This document shows positions 27,406-36,297 of a DNA stretch of 64,000 nt, in pieces. The stretch is from NCBI GenBank assembly GCA_965228165.1, contig CBDDHB010000003.1, positions 1,488,001 through 1,552,000 of the forward strand. Reading direction: 5' to 3'. Made by a program: the position numbers and the translations under genes. Numbering within the stretch: position 1 is the stretch's first letter; each line of letters begins with the position of its first letter. The DNA comes from Oleispirillum sp965228165. GTDB lineage: Bacteria; Pseudomonadota; Alphaproteobacteria; Rhodospirillales; Rhodospirillaceae. Under the pieces are notes generated by a model. It was given only the letters and a program-made list of their open reading frames with translations, ran no database searches and was not told the origin of the DNA.

Positions 27406-28061
27406 CGCAACCGCCTCCGCAACCGTTTCTCCAGCATCGTCATCGCCAGGATGACGCAGAACGAAAACCCCAGCATCAGGCCGGAGAGCAGATGCGCCTG
27501 CCCCCATTGATACGTTTCCACATGGTCGAGAATCGCCATCGACAGCACCTTGGTCCGGCCGGGAATGTTGCCGCCGATCATCAGCACCACGCCGAATTCG
27601 CCGACGGTATGGGCGAACCCCAGGATCACCCCGGTCAGAATGCCCGGACTGGCGAGCGGCAAGGCGACCGAGACAAAGGCGTCGAGAGGCCTGGCCCGCA
27701 AGGTCGCCGCCGCCTCCATCGGGCGGTCGCCGAACGCCTCGAAGGCGTTGCGGATGGGATTGACGACGAAGGGCAGGGAATACACCACCGACCCCAGGAT
27801 CAGGCCGGGAAAGGTGAAGGCCAGCGGCGTGACGCCGAAGGGCCGCAACGCCGCGCTGATCGGCCCTTCCGGCGCCATCGCCACCAGCAGATAGAATCCC
27901 AGAACCGTCGGCGGCAGCACCAGCGGCAGGGCGACCACCGCCGCCACCGCCTCCTTCGCCCAGTGGCGGCCGTTCGCCAGCCACCAGGCGAGCGGCGTCC
28001 CCAGCAGCAGCAGCGTGCTGATCGTCGCCAGTTGCACGGTCAGTCCGACGGTTTCCCACAT
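27402..28061 (-). CDS. modB: Molybdate ABC transporter permease
   Basis: 219 residues with five to six membrane helices, starting MWETVGLTVQLATISTLLLL. The EAA loop around EAAATLRARPLDAFVSVALPLASPG couples to ModC, and VGEFGVVLMIGGNIPG is a typical ModB motif. It lies between modA and modC. Molybdate supplied this way feeds molybdopterin enzymes or nitrogenase, none of which is in this window. Confidence 0.96.
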   Translation of the reverse strand: MWETVGLTVQLATISTLLLLGTPLAWWLANGRHWAKEAVAAVVALPLVLPPTVLGFYLLVAMAPEGPISAALRPFGVTPLAFTFPGLILGSVVYSLPFVVNPIRNAFEAFGDRPMEAAATLRARPLDAFVSVALPLASPGILTGVILGFAHTVGEFGVVLMIGGNIPGRTKVLSMAILDHVETYQWGQAHLLSGLMLGFSFCVILAMTMLEKRLRRRLR

Positions 28062-28075
28062 CGCGGTTTCGTCCC

Positions 28076-28830
28076 CTATCCTGCTTGCGCGCCTCGTAAC
28101 CGTATTTTTTCAGCACCGAAAGCGCCTCCGGCCCCTTGATGAAGTCGAGGAAGGCGGTGGCGGCGGGATTGGCCGCGCCCTTTTTCAGCAGCACCGCGTC
28201 CTGATGGATCGGCGCATAGAGGGCCTGCGGCACCACCCAGCGCGAACCGGTGGAATCGAGCATCACCTGCGACAGGGCGACGAAGCCCAGTTCCGCCGCG
28301 CCCGAAGCGACGAACTGATGGGTCTGGGAGATGTTGTTGCCCTCGACCAACTTCGGCTTCACCGCGTCCAGCAGACCCAGCTTGGTCAGGGTCTCCACCG
28401 CCGCCGCGCCGTAGGGGGCGGTTTTCGGGTTGGCGATGGCGACCTTGGCGAAGGAGCCGGTCTTCAGCACCGCGCCCTGGCCGTCCACCAGGCCGGGGGT
28501 CTTGCTCCACAGCACCAGCTTCCCCACCGCATAGGTGAAGCTGGAGCCGGGAATCCCGTGTCCTTCCTTTTCCGCCTTCGCCGGGGTGCCGTCGTCGGCG
28601 GCGAAAAAGGCGTCGAAGGGCGCGCCCTGAACGATCTGGGTATAGAGCTTGCCGGTGGCGCCGAAGCTGTATGCGATCGTGTGCCCGGTCTTGGCGGTGA
28701 AGGCCTTGCCGATTTCCTGCACCGGCGCGGTGAAGTTGGCGGCCACCGCCACCAGGGCCTGCCCGGCGAAGGCCGGTATCGGCGCCAGCAGGGCACAGAC
28801 CGCAAGAACGCTCAGTCGCGACATTTTCAT
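28076..28830 (-). CDS. modA: Molybdate-binding periplasmic protein (stop codon out of frame)
   Basis: The start at 28830 has AGGAGA upstream. The signal peptide ends at AFAGQ (about residue 23), followed by LVAVAANFTAPVQEI, SFGATGKLYTQIVQGAPFDAFFAAD and the closing VLKKYGYEAR, all typical of ModA. The expected stop after about 250 residues is out of frame: TAG at 28076-28078 would be read if one G were added to the CAGGAT just before it. As written, the frame stays open across modB into modC. The end given assumes that one-base correction. The fusion reading is biologically unlikely because the modB part becomes Arg/Gly/Pro nonsense. Confidence 0.85.
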
Positions 28831-28855
28831 GGTGGGTTCTCCTGATGCGGAGCGG

Positions 28856-29659
28856 TCATTCGACCGCGAGGATGATGTGGGAGGCCTTGACCAGGGCGCA
28901 GGCGCGGTCGCCCGGCTTCAAGCCCAGGTCGTCGGCGCTGTCCTTGGTGACGATCGCGGCGACGGTCTTGCCGCCGCCTATGTCGAGAACGATTTCGCTG
29001 TTCACCGCGCCGTCCTCGCGGCAGACGACCGTGCCCACCAGCCGGTTGCGGGCGGAAATCCGGCCCACCTGATCGGCGGGGGCAAGGAGGACGAAGGTCG
29101 ATTTGATCAGCGCCGTCGCCTCCACCCCCGGCGCGAGGCCAAGGTCGGCAACGCTGCGGCTGGTGACGATCACCGCCAGATGCACCCCGTCGGACAGGCG
29201 CAGACGGACCTCGGCGTTCACCGCGCCGGGAACGACGGTTTCGACGACGCCCGAGAGGGCGTTGCGGGCACTGGTCTTCATGGCAAGACTCCTGAGCAGA
29301 CGGGAAGCGCGGGGGACGCCCTTTGCGGCCAGCCGGTCGCGAAGCTCCGACATGACGCGGGCAAGCTCTTCCTCGATGGCGTGAAAGGCGGCGACGACCT
29401 CCGCCCCCTCGGCGGTGAGAAGGGCGCCGCCGCCGTGGCGTCCTCCCGGTTGCGCCACCACCAGGGGCTGGGGAAACAGATTGTTGAGCAGGGCGATGCC
29501 GTCCCACGCCGCCTTGTAGCTCACCCCCAGCGCCCGCCCCGCCGCCGAGATCGATCCGTGGTCGCGCACCGCCTCCAACAAGGCGATGCGCTCCGCGCCG
29601 ATGCGGCTCAGGCTTTCGCCCGCGACGAGGAACTGGGGGACCAGGGCGGCATGCGGCAT
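28856..29659 (-). CDS. modE: Molybdate-responsive transcriptional regulator ModE
   Basis: 267 residues, full ModE layout. The N-terminal winged helix-turn-helix (about 18-80, HGSISAAGRALGVSYKAAWDGI) is followed by two tandem Mop domains (about 127-190 and 197-265), each starting with an SARN-like motif (KTSARNALSG, RISARNRLVG). It binds molybdate and represses modABC. It starts the mod run, 25 bp upstream of modA. Confidence 0.96.
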   Translation of the reverse strand: MPHAALVPQFLVAGESLSRIGAERIALLEAVRDHGSISAAGRALGVSYKAAWDGIALLNNLFPQPLVVAQPGGRHGGGALLTAEGAEVVAAFHAIEEELARVMSELRDRLAAKGVPRASRLLRSLAMKTSARNALSGVVETVVPGAVNAEVRLRLSDGVHLAVIVTSRSVADLGLAPGVEATALIKSTFVLLAPADQVGRISARNRLVGTVVCREDGAVNSEIVLDIGGGKTVAAIVTKDSADDLGLKPGDRACALVKASHIILAVE

Positions 29660-29718
29660 CGGACGGCCTCCGTCAGGGGTCGGCGCGCCCGGCGGATTCC
29701 CGACACAATTCCCGGCGC

Positions 29719-29741
29719 GCTGTATACCCGGCCTTTACAGC
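29719..29741. promoter_or_regulatory. Dyad upstream of modE, candidate operator
   Basis: Perfect 6-bp half-sites GCTGTA and TACAGC with an 11-bp spacer, 60 bp upstream of the modE start. It does not match the E. coli ModE box (TATAT-based), so the binding protein is unknown. Confidence 0.4.
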
Positions 29742-29766
29742 AAGCCCTGTGCCAGAGATTTATTCT

Positions 29767-30378
29767 TTAAGAGTCAATGGATTGCATGATCTCGGCGGGT
29801 GTCGCATCCGCGACAAACCCGGCGCGGTACTCCCCCGGCGTCATCCCCAGGAAACGCAGGAACTGCCGCGTCATATGGCTCTGGTCGAAAAAACCCGCCT
29901 CCGCCGCCGTCGCCGCCAGACCTTCCCCGGCGGCAAGCCGGGCGCACGCCCGGCGCACCCGCGCCAGACCGCGCCAGGCGGTGGGCGACAACCCGACGTG
30001 CCGCCGAAAGCGATGGCCGAAGCCCGCGCCGCGCCCGGCGGCGGGTTCCCCCGCGTCCAGGCGGATACAAGCTCGACGCACGTCGGCGGGCGGCGGCGCG
30101 GACGGCGGCAGGCTGAGGGAAACCGCGCGGACGCCGCGCGCCAAAGGCTCCGTCGCGTGCGGCGAACCGGCGGCAATCAACAGCACCGCCCCCGGAGCCA
30201 AAAGAATCGTCCGTCCGCCGCCCAGAACCAAGCGGCGCGTCCCGCCCAGGGCGACGGTCGCGGTGTGGGAACGGTGGGCGTGAAGTCCCACCGCCCGACC
30301 GCCCGCCGCGCCGACGCAAACCGCGCAGCCGAGCGGCAGGCGGATCAGGGTCGCGGCATGGCGGGCGCAACCGGACAC
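29767..30378 (-). CDS. AraC-family transcriptional regulator
   Basis: 203 residues from GTG 30378, which has GAGGAAAG upstream; a longer frame to 30453 would overlap the cupin gene. The C-terminal half has the two AraC helix-turn-helices: LAATAAEAGFFDQSHMTRQFLRFLGMTPGEYR is the second, strongly conserved one. The N-terminal half looks like a small cupin-type ligand domain (HAHRSHTATVALGG). The cupin gene ends 16 bp upstream on the same strand, suggesting that they work together. Confidence 0.8.
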   Translation of the reverse strand: MSGCARHAATLIRLPLGCAVCVGAAGGRAVGLHAHRSHTATVALGGTRRLVLGGGRTILLAPGAVLLIAAGSPHATEPLARGVRAVSLSLPPSAPPPADVRRACIRLDAGEPAAGRGAGFGHRFRRHVGLSPTAWRGLARVRRACARLAAGEGLAATAAEAGFFDQSHMTRQFLRFLGMTPGEYRAGFVADATPAEIMQSIDS

Positions 30379-30394
30379 GGGCGGGGCTCTTTCC

Positions 30395-30778
30395 TCAGGC
30401 GAGGGCGGGAACGAACGTCGCCAGAATATAAAGGGTTTCCGCCGCCGCGCCAACGCGATGGGATGCGCCCTTCGGCATCACGCCGACGACGCCGGGAGCA
30501 TAGGCGGCGCGCCGCCCGGCGATCTCCGCCTCGCCCGCGCCGTGGAGCACCAGATGGGATTCCCAATGGTCGGGATGGATGTGATCGCCGATGGCGCAGC
30601 CGGGATCGATCCGCACCTGATGCTGGCTGAACGCGCCGCCGGTCTCCGCCGCCAGAGCGACGGCACGCATCGCGACGCCGGGGAACTTGGGGTGCGGCGT
30701 CCACGCCGCCCGGGCGAGGGAACGATCCCCCTCCGCCAGGGCCAATCCGCCCGCGTCGATGTCGAAGTCTTGAACCAT
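30395..30778 (-). CDS. Cupin-domain protein (ChrR/anti-sigma type cupin fold)
   Basis: 127 residues from ATG 30778 with AAAGGAGG upstream; an ATG at 30853 lacks this support. The single beta-barrel has the metal-binding pattern DHIHPDHWESHLVLHGAGEAEI (His-x-His, Glu) and a later SHRV. It begins with an FDIDAGGLALAEGD-type N-terminus seen in ChrR-like cupins. The ligand or reaction is not known. Confidence 0.75.
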   Translation of the reverse strand: MVQDFDIDAGGLALAEGDRSLARAAWTPHPKFPGVAMRAVALAAETGGAFSQHQVRIDPGCAIGDHIHPDHWESHLVLHGAGEAEIAGRRAAYAPGVVGVMPKGASHRVGAAAETLYILATFVPALA

Positions 30779-30862
30779 GAAAACCGGCCTCCTTTCACCG
30801 GAGCCCCAGAATAGGCGCGGAAAAGGAGGCCGATCTTGTACGATTCGGAACAAAACGCCGCT

Positions 30863-31495
30863 TCAGCAGCAGCCGCGCGCCACCGGCGGCTTGTCGTCGT
30901 CGTCGGGCTTGCCTTCGTCCTGACCGTCGCAGCCGCAAGTGCAACCGCCCAGACGGCAGGGCAGCATGCGGTGCAGGGTCCCATCCTTCAGAACGAAGTG
31001 GTGCCACAGCGCCGCCGCGACGTGCAGGCCGATCAGCAGCAGGCCGAGAGCCGCCAGAACCCCGTGCATTTCGCGGAACGTCGCGGCCATCGCCCTGTCC
31101 GGCGCGACCGGGTTGGGCAGGACGAACCAGCCGAACACCGAAACCGGGCGTCCGGCGGCGGCGGACATCAGCCAGCCCGACAACGGCATCGCCACCATCC
31201 ACAGCAGCAAAAGCCCATGCACCGCCTTCGCCAGGATACGCTGCCAGGGGACGAGCGCCCCCAGGGGCTTCGGCGCGGGCTGCGCCACCGTCCAGACGAT
31301 GCGCAGAATCCCCAGGCCCAGAACCAGCGCGCCGACCGACTTGTGAATGCCGTAGAGGCGGAACTTGTCCGGCCCGCTGGCGATTTCGGTCATCACCCCG
31401 GCCAGGCCGAAGGCGATGGCGACGAGAAAAAACCCGATCCAGTGCGTCGCCCGCGACACGCATCCGTATCCGGTGGTCGAATTGCCCAGAGTCAT
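30863..31495 (-). CDS. Cytochrome b561 family protein with Cys-rich tail
   Basis: 210 residues. Four membrane helices carry the diheme b561 histidines (RATHWIGFFLV, GIHKSVGALVLG, KAVHGLLLLWMVAMPLSGWLMS, MHGVLAALGLLLIGLHVAAALWHHFV). E. coli CybB of this family is a superoxide:ubiquinone oxidoreductase. After the last helix the protein ends in a polar tail with six cysteines (PCRLGGCTCGC ... ARGCC), not usual for CybB. The start has CAGGAG upstream. It lies 63 bp after the ccm operon. Confidence 0.88.
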   Translation of the reverse strand: MTLGNSTTGYGCVSRATHWIGFFLVAIAFGLAGVMTEIASGPDKFRLYGIHKSVGALVLGLGILRIVWTVAQPAPKPLGALVPWQRILAKAVHGLLLLWMVAMPLSGWLMSAAAGRPVSVFGWFVLPNPVAPDRAMAATFREMHGVLAALGLLLIGLHVAAALWHHFVLKDGTLHRMLPCRLGGCTCGCDGQDEGKPDDDDKPPVARGCC

Positions 31496-31558
31496 CCGTC
31501 GCTCCTGTCGTTTTGGAAGACGTCCACCCGCAACAAGAGGGGACGCGCGCCCCTTCCG

Positions 31559-32578
31559 TCAAGGGGCGGGCGCGGCGAAGCGGTCGATGTGATGGCCCAG
31601 CCTGCGCCACCAGGGCGATCCTTCCGGCTCCGCCGCCAGGGCGCGCCGCCAACGCGCCAGCGCTCCGGCGACGTCGCGGCGCTGCAACGCGGCCAGCCCG
31701 AGGAAATATCCGGCGCGCGGATCGTCGGGGGACAGGACCAACACCGCCAGGAAAATCTCTTCCGCCTTGTCGCCCACCCACTGGTCGCGCAGCACCAGGC
31801 CTTCCGCCCAGTCGCCCAGGGTCGCGGCGTCGGTCTCGCCCAAATCGACGCCGCGTTCCAGCGCCGTCGCCCCCTGCGCCGCGCGCCACAGGTACAGATA
31901 GGCGCGGCCCAGCATCGCCCAGGCGCGGGCGTCCTCGGGGTGGGCGGCGAGGCGGGCTTCCAGGCGGGAGGCCATCTCCTCCATCTCGGCCACCGCTGCC
32001 GGGCTCACCCCCAGGCGTTCGGCCAGACGCGGGCGCACCGGCTGGTCGGGCAGGTCGGGCCGCCCCAAGGCCAGATAGGCCGCCGCCGCGACGGCGAAGA
32101 CAAGACCGAATCCGACAAGAAGTTGCGCCGCCGAGGCCCGGGGCAGCGTCGCCGCGTCGGCGGCTTCGGCCTCGGGCGCGGCGGCGGCGCGGCGGCGGAA
32201 CGCCCCCACCCACGCCGCGCCGCCCAGCGCCAGGAACAGGAACGGCGCGGCCCACAGCGGCAGGGTGTTGGGCTTGACCGGCGGCATCAGCCGGATGAAA
32301 TCGCCGTAGCGCGCCTGCAACGCCGCCAGAACCTGGGCATCGGCGTCGCCCGCCGCGAGGCGCTGACGGACCAGACCGCGCATGGCGCGCGCCAGCTCGG
32401 CGTCGGAGTCGTCGATCGACTGGTTCTGGCAGACGACGCAGCGCAGTTCCCGGGAGAGGGCGCGGGCGCGGCCCTCCAGCGCCGGATCGGACAGGGGTTC
32501 GTCGGGGCCGAGGGCCGCCGCCGGGAAGGGCGACAGCAGCAGCGCCAGCAGCAGCGCGAGGATCGGGGCGCGCCTCAT
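31559..32578 (-). CDS. ccmH: Cytochrome c maturation protein CcmH, fused CcmH-CcmI form
   Basis: 339 residues. A signal peptide (about 1-21) precedes the CcmH/CycL domain with LRCVVCQNQSI (redox CxxC) and PLWAAPFLFLALGG (membrane anchor). A second helix near 140 and a CcmI/CycH-type TPR half follow (SRLEARLAAHPEDARAWAMLGRAYLYL). CcmH reduces apocytochrome cysteines and the TPR part binds the apocytochrome. E. coli has the same fusion, while many alphaproteobacteria keep the genes separate. Its ATG overlaps the ccmG stop. Confidence 0.92.
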   Translation of the reverse strand: MRRAPILALLLALLLSPFPAAALGPDEPLSDPALEGRARALSRELRCVVCQNQSIDDSDAELARAMRGLVRQRLAAGDADAQVLAALQARYGDFIRLMPPVKPNTLPLWAAPFLFLALGGAAWVGAFRRRAAAAPEAEAADAATLPRASAAQLLVGFGLVFAVAAAAYLALGRPDLPDQPVRPRLAERLGVSPAAVAEMEEMASRLEARLAAHPEDARAWAMLGRAYLYLWRAAQGATALERGVDLGETDAATLGDWAEGLVLRDQWVGDKAEEIFLAVLVLSPDDPRAGYFLGLAALQRRDVAGALARWRRALAAEPEGSPWWRRLGHHIDRFAAPAP

Positions 32579-33096
32579 CGTCCGCCCCCCAACAAAGGCC
32601 GGATATCCCGCCGCCAGATGTCCGGCGTCACCACCCCGGCGTGCTTGAAGACGATCCGCCCGTCGTCGGCGACGACATAGGTTTCCGGCGCGCCGGTCAC
32701 CCCCAGATCCAGCGCAACGCGGCTGTCGCGGTCCAGTCCCACGACGCGATAGGGATTGCCCCGCTCCGCCAGCCAGGCGCGGGTCTTGTCCGGATCGTCC
32801 ATCCAGGCGATGCCGACGATCTCGGCTTCTTTCGCCGCCTCGAACCACACCGGATGCTCGGCGACGCAGGCGACGCACCACGAGGCGAAGACGTTGATCA
32901 CCGCCGCCCGGCCGCGCAGCGACGCGGCGGTCAGCTCGCCGCCGTCCAGGCGCGGCAGGGCGAACTCCGGCAGCGGCTTGCCGAGCAGGGGCGAGGGCAG
33001 GGGCGCTTCCGCGCGGTTGAGGCGCAGGGCCGAAACCCCCAGCAGCAGAACCAGGGCGGCCAAGGGCAGCCAGAGACCCATCCGCCGCATCGTCAT
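32575..33096 (-). CDS. ccmG: Thiol:disulfide interchange protein CcmG/DsbE
   Basis: 173 residues, starting where the ccmF stop overlaps (ATGA at 33096). An N-terminal membrane anchor (LWLPLAALVLLLGVSAL) leads to a periplasmic thioredoxin fold with the ASWCVAC active site and cis-Pro in VTGAPETYVV. The GIAWMDDPDKTRAWL segment is the acidic CcmG insert. It reduces CcmH or the apocytochrome heme-binding cysteines. Confidence 0.95.
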   Translation of the reverse strand: MTMRRMGLWLPLAALVLLLGVSALRLNRAEAPLPSPLLGKPLPEFALPRLDGGELTAASLRGRAAVINVFASWCVACVAEHPVWFEAAKEAEIVGIAWMDDPDKTRAWLAERGNPYRVVGLDRDSRVALDLGVTGAPETYVVADDGRIVFKHAGVVTPDIWRRDIRPLLGGGR

Positions 33097-34961
33097 CGAT
33101 CCGCCCCCCGCCCCCGGCGCGCCGACAGGGCCACCGCGCCGCCCGCCGCCATCAGCGCCGCCCCCGCCCACAGCCAGGGCAACAGGGGCTTCAGGAACAC
33201 CCGCACCACCCAGCGCCCGCGATCGTCGGCGTCGCCGAGCACCGCATAGGCGTCGCCCGCGAGCGTGGAGGCGATCGCCGCCTCGCTGGTGGTCTGGCGC
33301 GGGGTTTCATACAGGCGCGTCTCGGGTCTCAGAACCGTCCCCTCCGCCAGGACGATTTCGGCCCGCCGCGCCAGATAGTTCGGCCCCGGAACCTCGCGCA
33401 CCGCGTTCAGAACGAAGGCTCGGCCCGCCACCGTCAGGGTTTCGCCCTCGGCCAGGGCGGCGATGCCCTCGGCGGCCAATTGGCTGCCGCCGGTGATTCC
33501 GGCCAGTCCCACCGCCAGGCCAAGGTGCGCCAGCACCATCCCCAGCCGCCGCCGGGTCAGGGCATGGCGTTCCCTGACCAGCACCGCGCCGCATCCCGCC
33601 GCCGCCATCGCCGCCAGACCGAACCCCGCCGCCGCCCAGCCGCCCCAGCGCGCCGCCAGCACCGCCGCCAGAAGCCCCGCGCCGCAAACGCCGCCCAGCC
33701 AGGGCAGATGCCGCCGCCATGCATCGCGGCGGCCCGCGAGCAGCGGCGCGACCGCCATCAGCGCCACCGCCGGAGCGAGCAGCGGCAGGACCGTGGCGTC
33801 GAAGAACGGCGCGCCCACCGACAGCCGCCCCAGGTTCAGGGCCTCGGCGATCAGGGGATAGACGGTGCCGAACAGCACCACCCCGGCGGCGACGATCAGA
33901 AGCATGGTGCCGAGCAGACGCGCCCCGTCGCGCGACACCGGCGCGAAGGCGACATGCCGCGACAGCCGCGCGCCGCGCAGGGCGAACAGGACGAACCCGC
34001 CGCCCGCGATCGCCGCGAACAGGCCGAGGAGGAACACCCCGCGCAGGGGATCGGCGGCGAAGGCGTGCACCGAGGTCAACACCCCGGAGCGCACCAGGAA
34101 CATCCCCAGCAGACTGAAGGAAAACCCCAGGATCGCCAGCAGCACCGCCCAGGCCTCCGCCCCGCCGCGCCGCTCGACGCCGCCCAGGGCATGCAGCAGG
34201 GCGGTGGCGGTCAGCCAGGGCAGCAGGGCGGAATTTTCCACCGGATCCCAGAACCACCAGCCGCCCCATCCCAGTTCGGCATAGGCCCAGGCGGAGCCGA
34301 GGGCGATGCCGACGGTGAGGAATATCCAGGCGACCAGGGTCCAGAACCGCGTCGCGCGCGCCCACCCCGGCCCCAATTCGCCGCGCAGCAAAGCGGCGAC
34401 CGCCAGGGCGAAGGCCACCGAGACGCCGACGCCGCCGACATAGAGCAACGGCGGATGCACCGCGAGACCGGGATGCTGCAACAGCGGATTGAGGCCGCGT
34501 CCCTCGAACGGCGCGGGCGACAGGCGATCGAAGGGGTTGGAGGCAAGAACGACGAAGGCAAGGACGCCGACGCCGATCCCCCCCATCGCCGCCAGGGCGG
34601 CGAGGCGGGTGGCGGCGGGCAGCCCCTGCCGCCACAGGGCGAGGACGCCGCCGAACAGCGCCAGCAGGGCCGTCCACAGCAGCAGCGAGCCTTCGTGATG
34701 TCCCCAGGCCGCCGCCACCTTATAGAGCATCGGCTTGGCGGTATGGGAGTTTTCCGCCACCACCCGCGCCGAGAAATCCGACGCCGCGAAGGCGTGGATC
34801 AGGGCCGCCATCGCCGCCGCCTCCTGCGCCGCCGCCGCCGCCGGGACGATCCCGGCCAGGGCGGGGCGCGCGGTCAGGCGCGCCAGCGGCAAGGCCAGAG
34901 CCTGCGCCAGGGCGAAGGCAAGGGCGAGCAGCAGGGCGAAGTGTCCGGCCTCGACGGTCAT
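33093..34961 (-). CDS. ccmF: Heme lyase CcmF
   Basis: 622 residues, about 15 membrane helices. The tryptophan-rich heme-handling WWD motif is GWGGWWFWDPVENSALLPW, flanked by conserved periplasmic histidines. CcmF receives heme from CcmE and, with CcmH, attaches it to apocytochrome c. ATG 34961 overlaps the ccmE stop. Length is slightly below the usual 640-660 residues, with no obvious gap. Confidence 0.96.
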   Translation of the reverse strand: MTVEAGHFALLLALAFALAQALALPLARLTARPALAGIVPAAAAAQEAAAMAALIHAFAASDFSARVVAENSHTAKPMLYKVAAAWGHHEGSLLLWTALLALFGGVLALWRQGLPAATRLAALAAMGGIGVGVLAFVVLASNPFDRLSPAPFEGRGLNPLLQHPGLAVHPPLLYVGGVGVSVAFALAVAALLRGELGPGWARATRFWTLVAWIFLTVGIALGSAWAYAELGWGGWWFWDPVENSALLPWLTATALLHALGGVERRGGAEAWAVLLAILGFSFSLLGMFLVRSGVLTSVHAFAADPLRGVFLLGLFAAIAGGGFVLFALRGARLSRHVAFAPVSRDGARLLGTMLLIVAAGVVLFGTVYPLIAEALNLGRLSVGAPFFDATVLPLLAPAVALMAVAPLLAGRRDAWRRHLPWLGGVCGAGLLAAVLAARWGGWAAAGFGLAAMAAAGCGAVLVRERHALTRRRLGMVLAHLGLAVGLAGITGGSQLAAEGIAALAEGETLTVAGRAFVLNAVREVPGPNYLARRAEIVLAEGTVLRPETRLYETPRQTTSEAAIASTLAGDAYAVLGDADDRGRWVVRVFLKPLLPWLWAGAALMAAGGAVALSARRGRGADR

Positions 34962-35392
34962 CGCGGCTCCCGCCATTCGCCGTTCCGCTTCAGCACCTCG
35001 GCGACCTCGCGCGGCATATAGGTTTCGTCGTGCCTGGCCAGCACCGTCTCGGCGGCGAAGTGGCCGTCCGGGGTTAGGCGGCCTTCCGCCACCACTCCCT
35101 GACCCTCGCGGAACAGGTCCGGCAGCACCCCGGTAAAGCGCACCGGCAGGCTCATCCGCCCGTCGGTGACGACGAAGGCGACGCGCGTCCCGTCGCGGCT
35201 CAGGCTGCCCGCTTCGACCAGACCGCCCAGACGCACCCGGCGGAAAAAGGCGTCGGGCCGCTCCATCAGGTCGGACGGGCCGTAGAAAAAGGTCAGACTG
35301 TCGTCGAGGGCGCTCAGCACCAGGGTGGCGGCGACGAATACCGCCCCCAGGCCGGTCCCCAGCCAAAGCAGCCGTTGCCGTCGGCGGGTCAC
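34958..35392 (-). CDS. ccmE: Heme chaperone CcmE
   Basis: 144 residues from GTG 35392, which overlaps the ccmD stop. A short cytoplasmic tail precedes one membrane anchor (LLWLGTGLGAVFVAATLVLSAL), then an OB-fold with RLGGLVEAGSLSRDG. The covalent heme-binding histidine lies in ARHDETYMP, the HxExY-type motif. It carries heme from the CcmABCD complex to CcmF. Confidence 0.95.
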   Translation of the reverse strand: MTRRRQRLLWLGTGLGAVFVAATLVLSALDDSLTFFYGPSDLMERPDAFFRRVRLGGLVEAGSLSRDGTRVAFVVTDGRMSLPVRFTGVLPDLFREGQGVVAEGRLTPDGHFAAETVLARHDETYMPREVAEVLKRNGEWREPR

Positions 35393-35538
35393 CGGGCCTC
35401 CCTCCGCTCCAAACGCGCCCAGGCGTCGCGCAGCCGTCGCCAACCCCACCATGCCCGCCACGCGGCAAGCCCCAACACCAGGGCGCAGACGCCATAGGCG
35501 GCGACGACATAGGCCAGGTGCGGCGACGCCGGATTCAT
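35389..35538 (-). CDS. ccmD: Heme exporter subunit CcmD
   Basis: 49 residues, a typical CcmD: one membrane helix (YVVAAYGVCALVLGLAAW) followed by a basic cytoplasmic tail (RRLRDAWARLERREAR). Both ends overlap neighbours: the ATG overlaps the ccmC stop and its own stop overlaps the ccmE GTG. It links CcmC to CcmE release of holo-chaperone. Confidence 0.88.
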   Translation of the reverse strand: MNPASPHLAYVVAAYGVCALVLGLAAWRAWWGWRRLRDAWARLERREAR

Positions 35539-36296
35539 CGCAAGGCTCCTGCGGCGCGGGCCGCGCTCAAACGCGCCGCCGCCACCGCGGTGCGGGTGCG
35601 CGCCAGCCACAAGGCGAAGAAACAGGCCTTGAACCCCCCCGCCATCAGCAACAGCGGCAGCAGCATCGACGGATCGATGCTCGGCCCGCCGAATTTGAAC
35701 ACGCTGGCGGGCTGGTGCAGGGTGTTCCACCAGTCCACCGAGAACTTCACCACCGGCAGATTGACGCAGCCGACCAGGGCCAGAACCGCCGCCGCCTTGT
35801 CGCCGCGCTGCGGCCGATCGAATCCGCCGGACAGCGCGATGTGGCCGAAATAGAGGAACAGCAGCAGCAGCATCGAGGTCAGGCGCGCATCCCACACCCA
35901 CCACGCGCCCCACATCGGCTTGCCCCACAACGCGCCGGTGATCAGGCACAGAAAGGTGAAGACCGCGCCCAGCGGCGCGGCGGCGCGCGCCGCGTGGAAG
36001 GCCAGCGGATGACCGACGACCAGACCAAGACCGCCCAGAACCGCGACCAGGACATAGACGGACAGCCCCATCCAGGCGGCGGGAACGTGCACGTACATGA
36101 TCCGCACGCTTTCCCCCTGCTGGTAGTCGGCGGGGGAAAGCGCCAGGGCGAAGACCAGCCCGGCGGCGAACAGCGCCGCCGCCAACAGCGCCGCGAACGG
36201 CAAGACGCGCCCGGACAGATCGACGAACCGCGCCGGCTGGGCCGCGCGCAGCACCGCCTGCCGCACCGTATGGAACACCGAACCCCCTGCCGCCAT
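35535..36296 (-). CDS. ccmC: Heme exporter/transfer protein CcmC
   Basis: 253 residues, six membrane helices. The WWD motif WGKPMWGAWWVWDARLTSML lies in the central periplasmic loop, with YVHVPAAWMG and a later VDWWNTLHQ holding conserved histidines. It loads heme onto CcmE. The gene starts one base after the ccmB stop. Confidence 0.96.
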   Translation of the reverse strand: MAAGGSVFHTVRQAVLRAAQPARFVDLSGRVLPFAALLAAALFAAGLVFALALSPADYQQGESVRIMYVHVPAAWMGLSVYVLVAVLGGLGLVVGHPLAFHAARAAAPLGAVFTFLCLITGALWGKPMWGAWWVWDARLTSMLLLLFLYFGHIALSGGFDRPQRGDKAAAVLALVGCVNLPVVKFSVDWWNTLHQPASVFKFGGPSIDPSMLLPLLLMAGGFKACFFALWLARTRTAVAAARLSAARAAGALR

Positions 36297-36297
36297 T

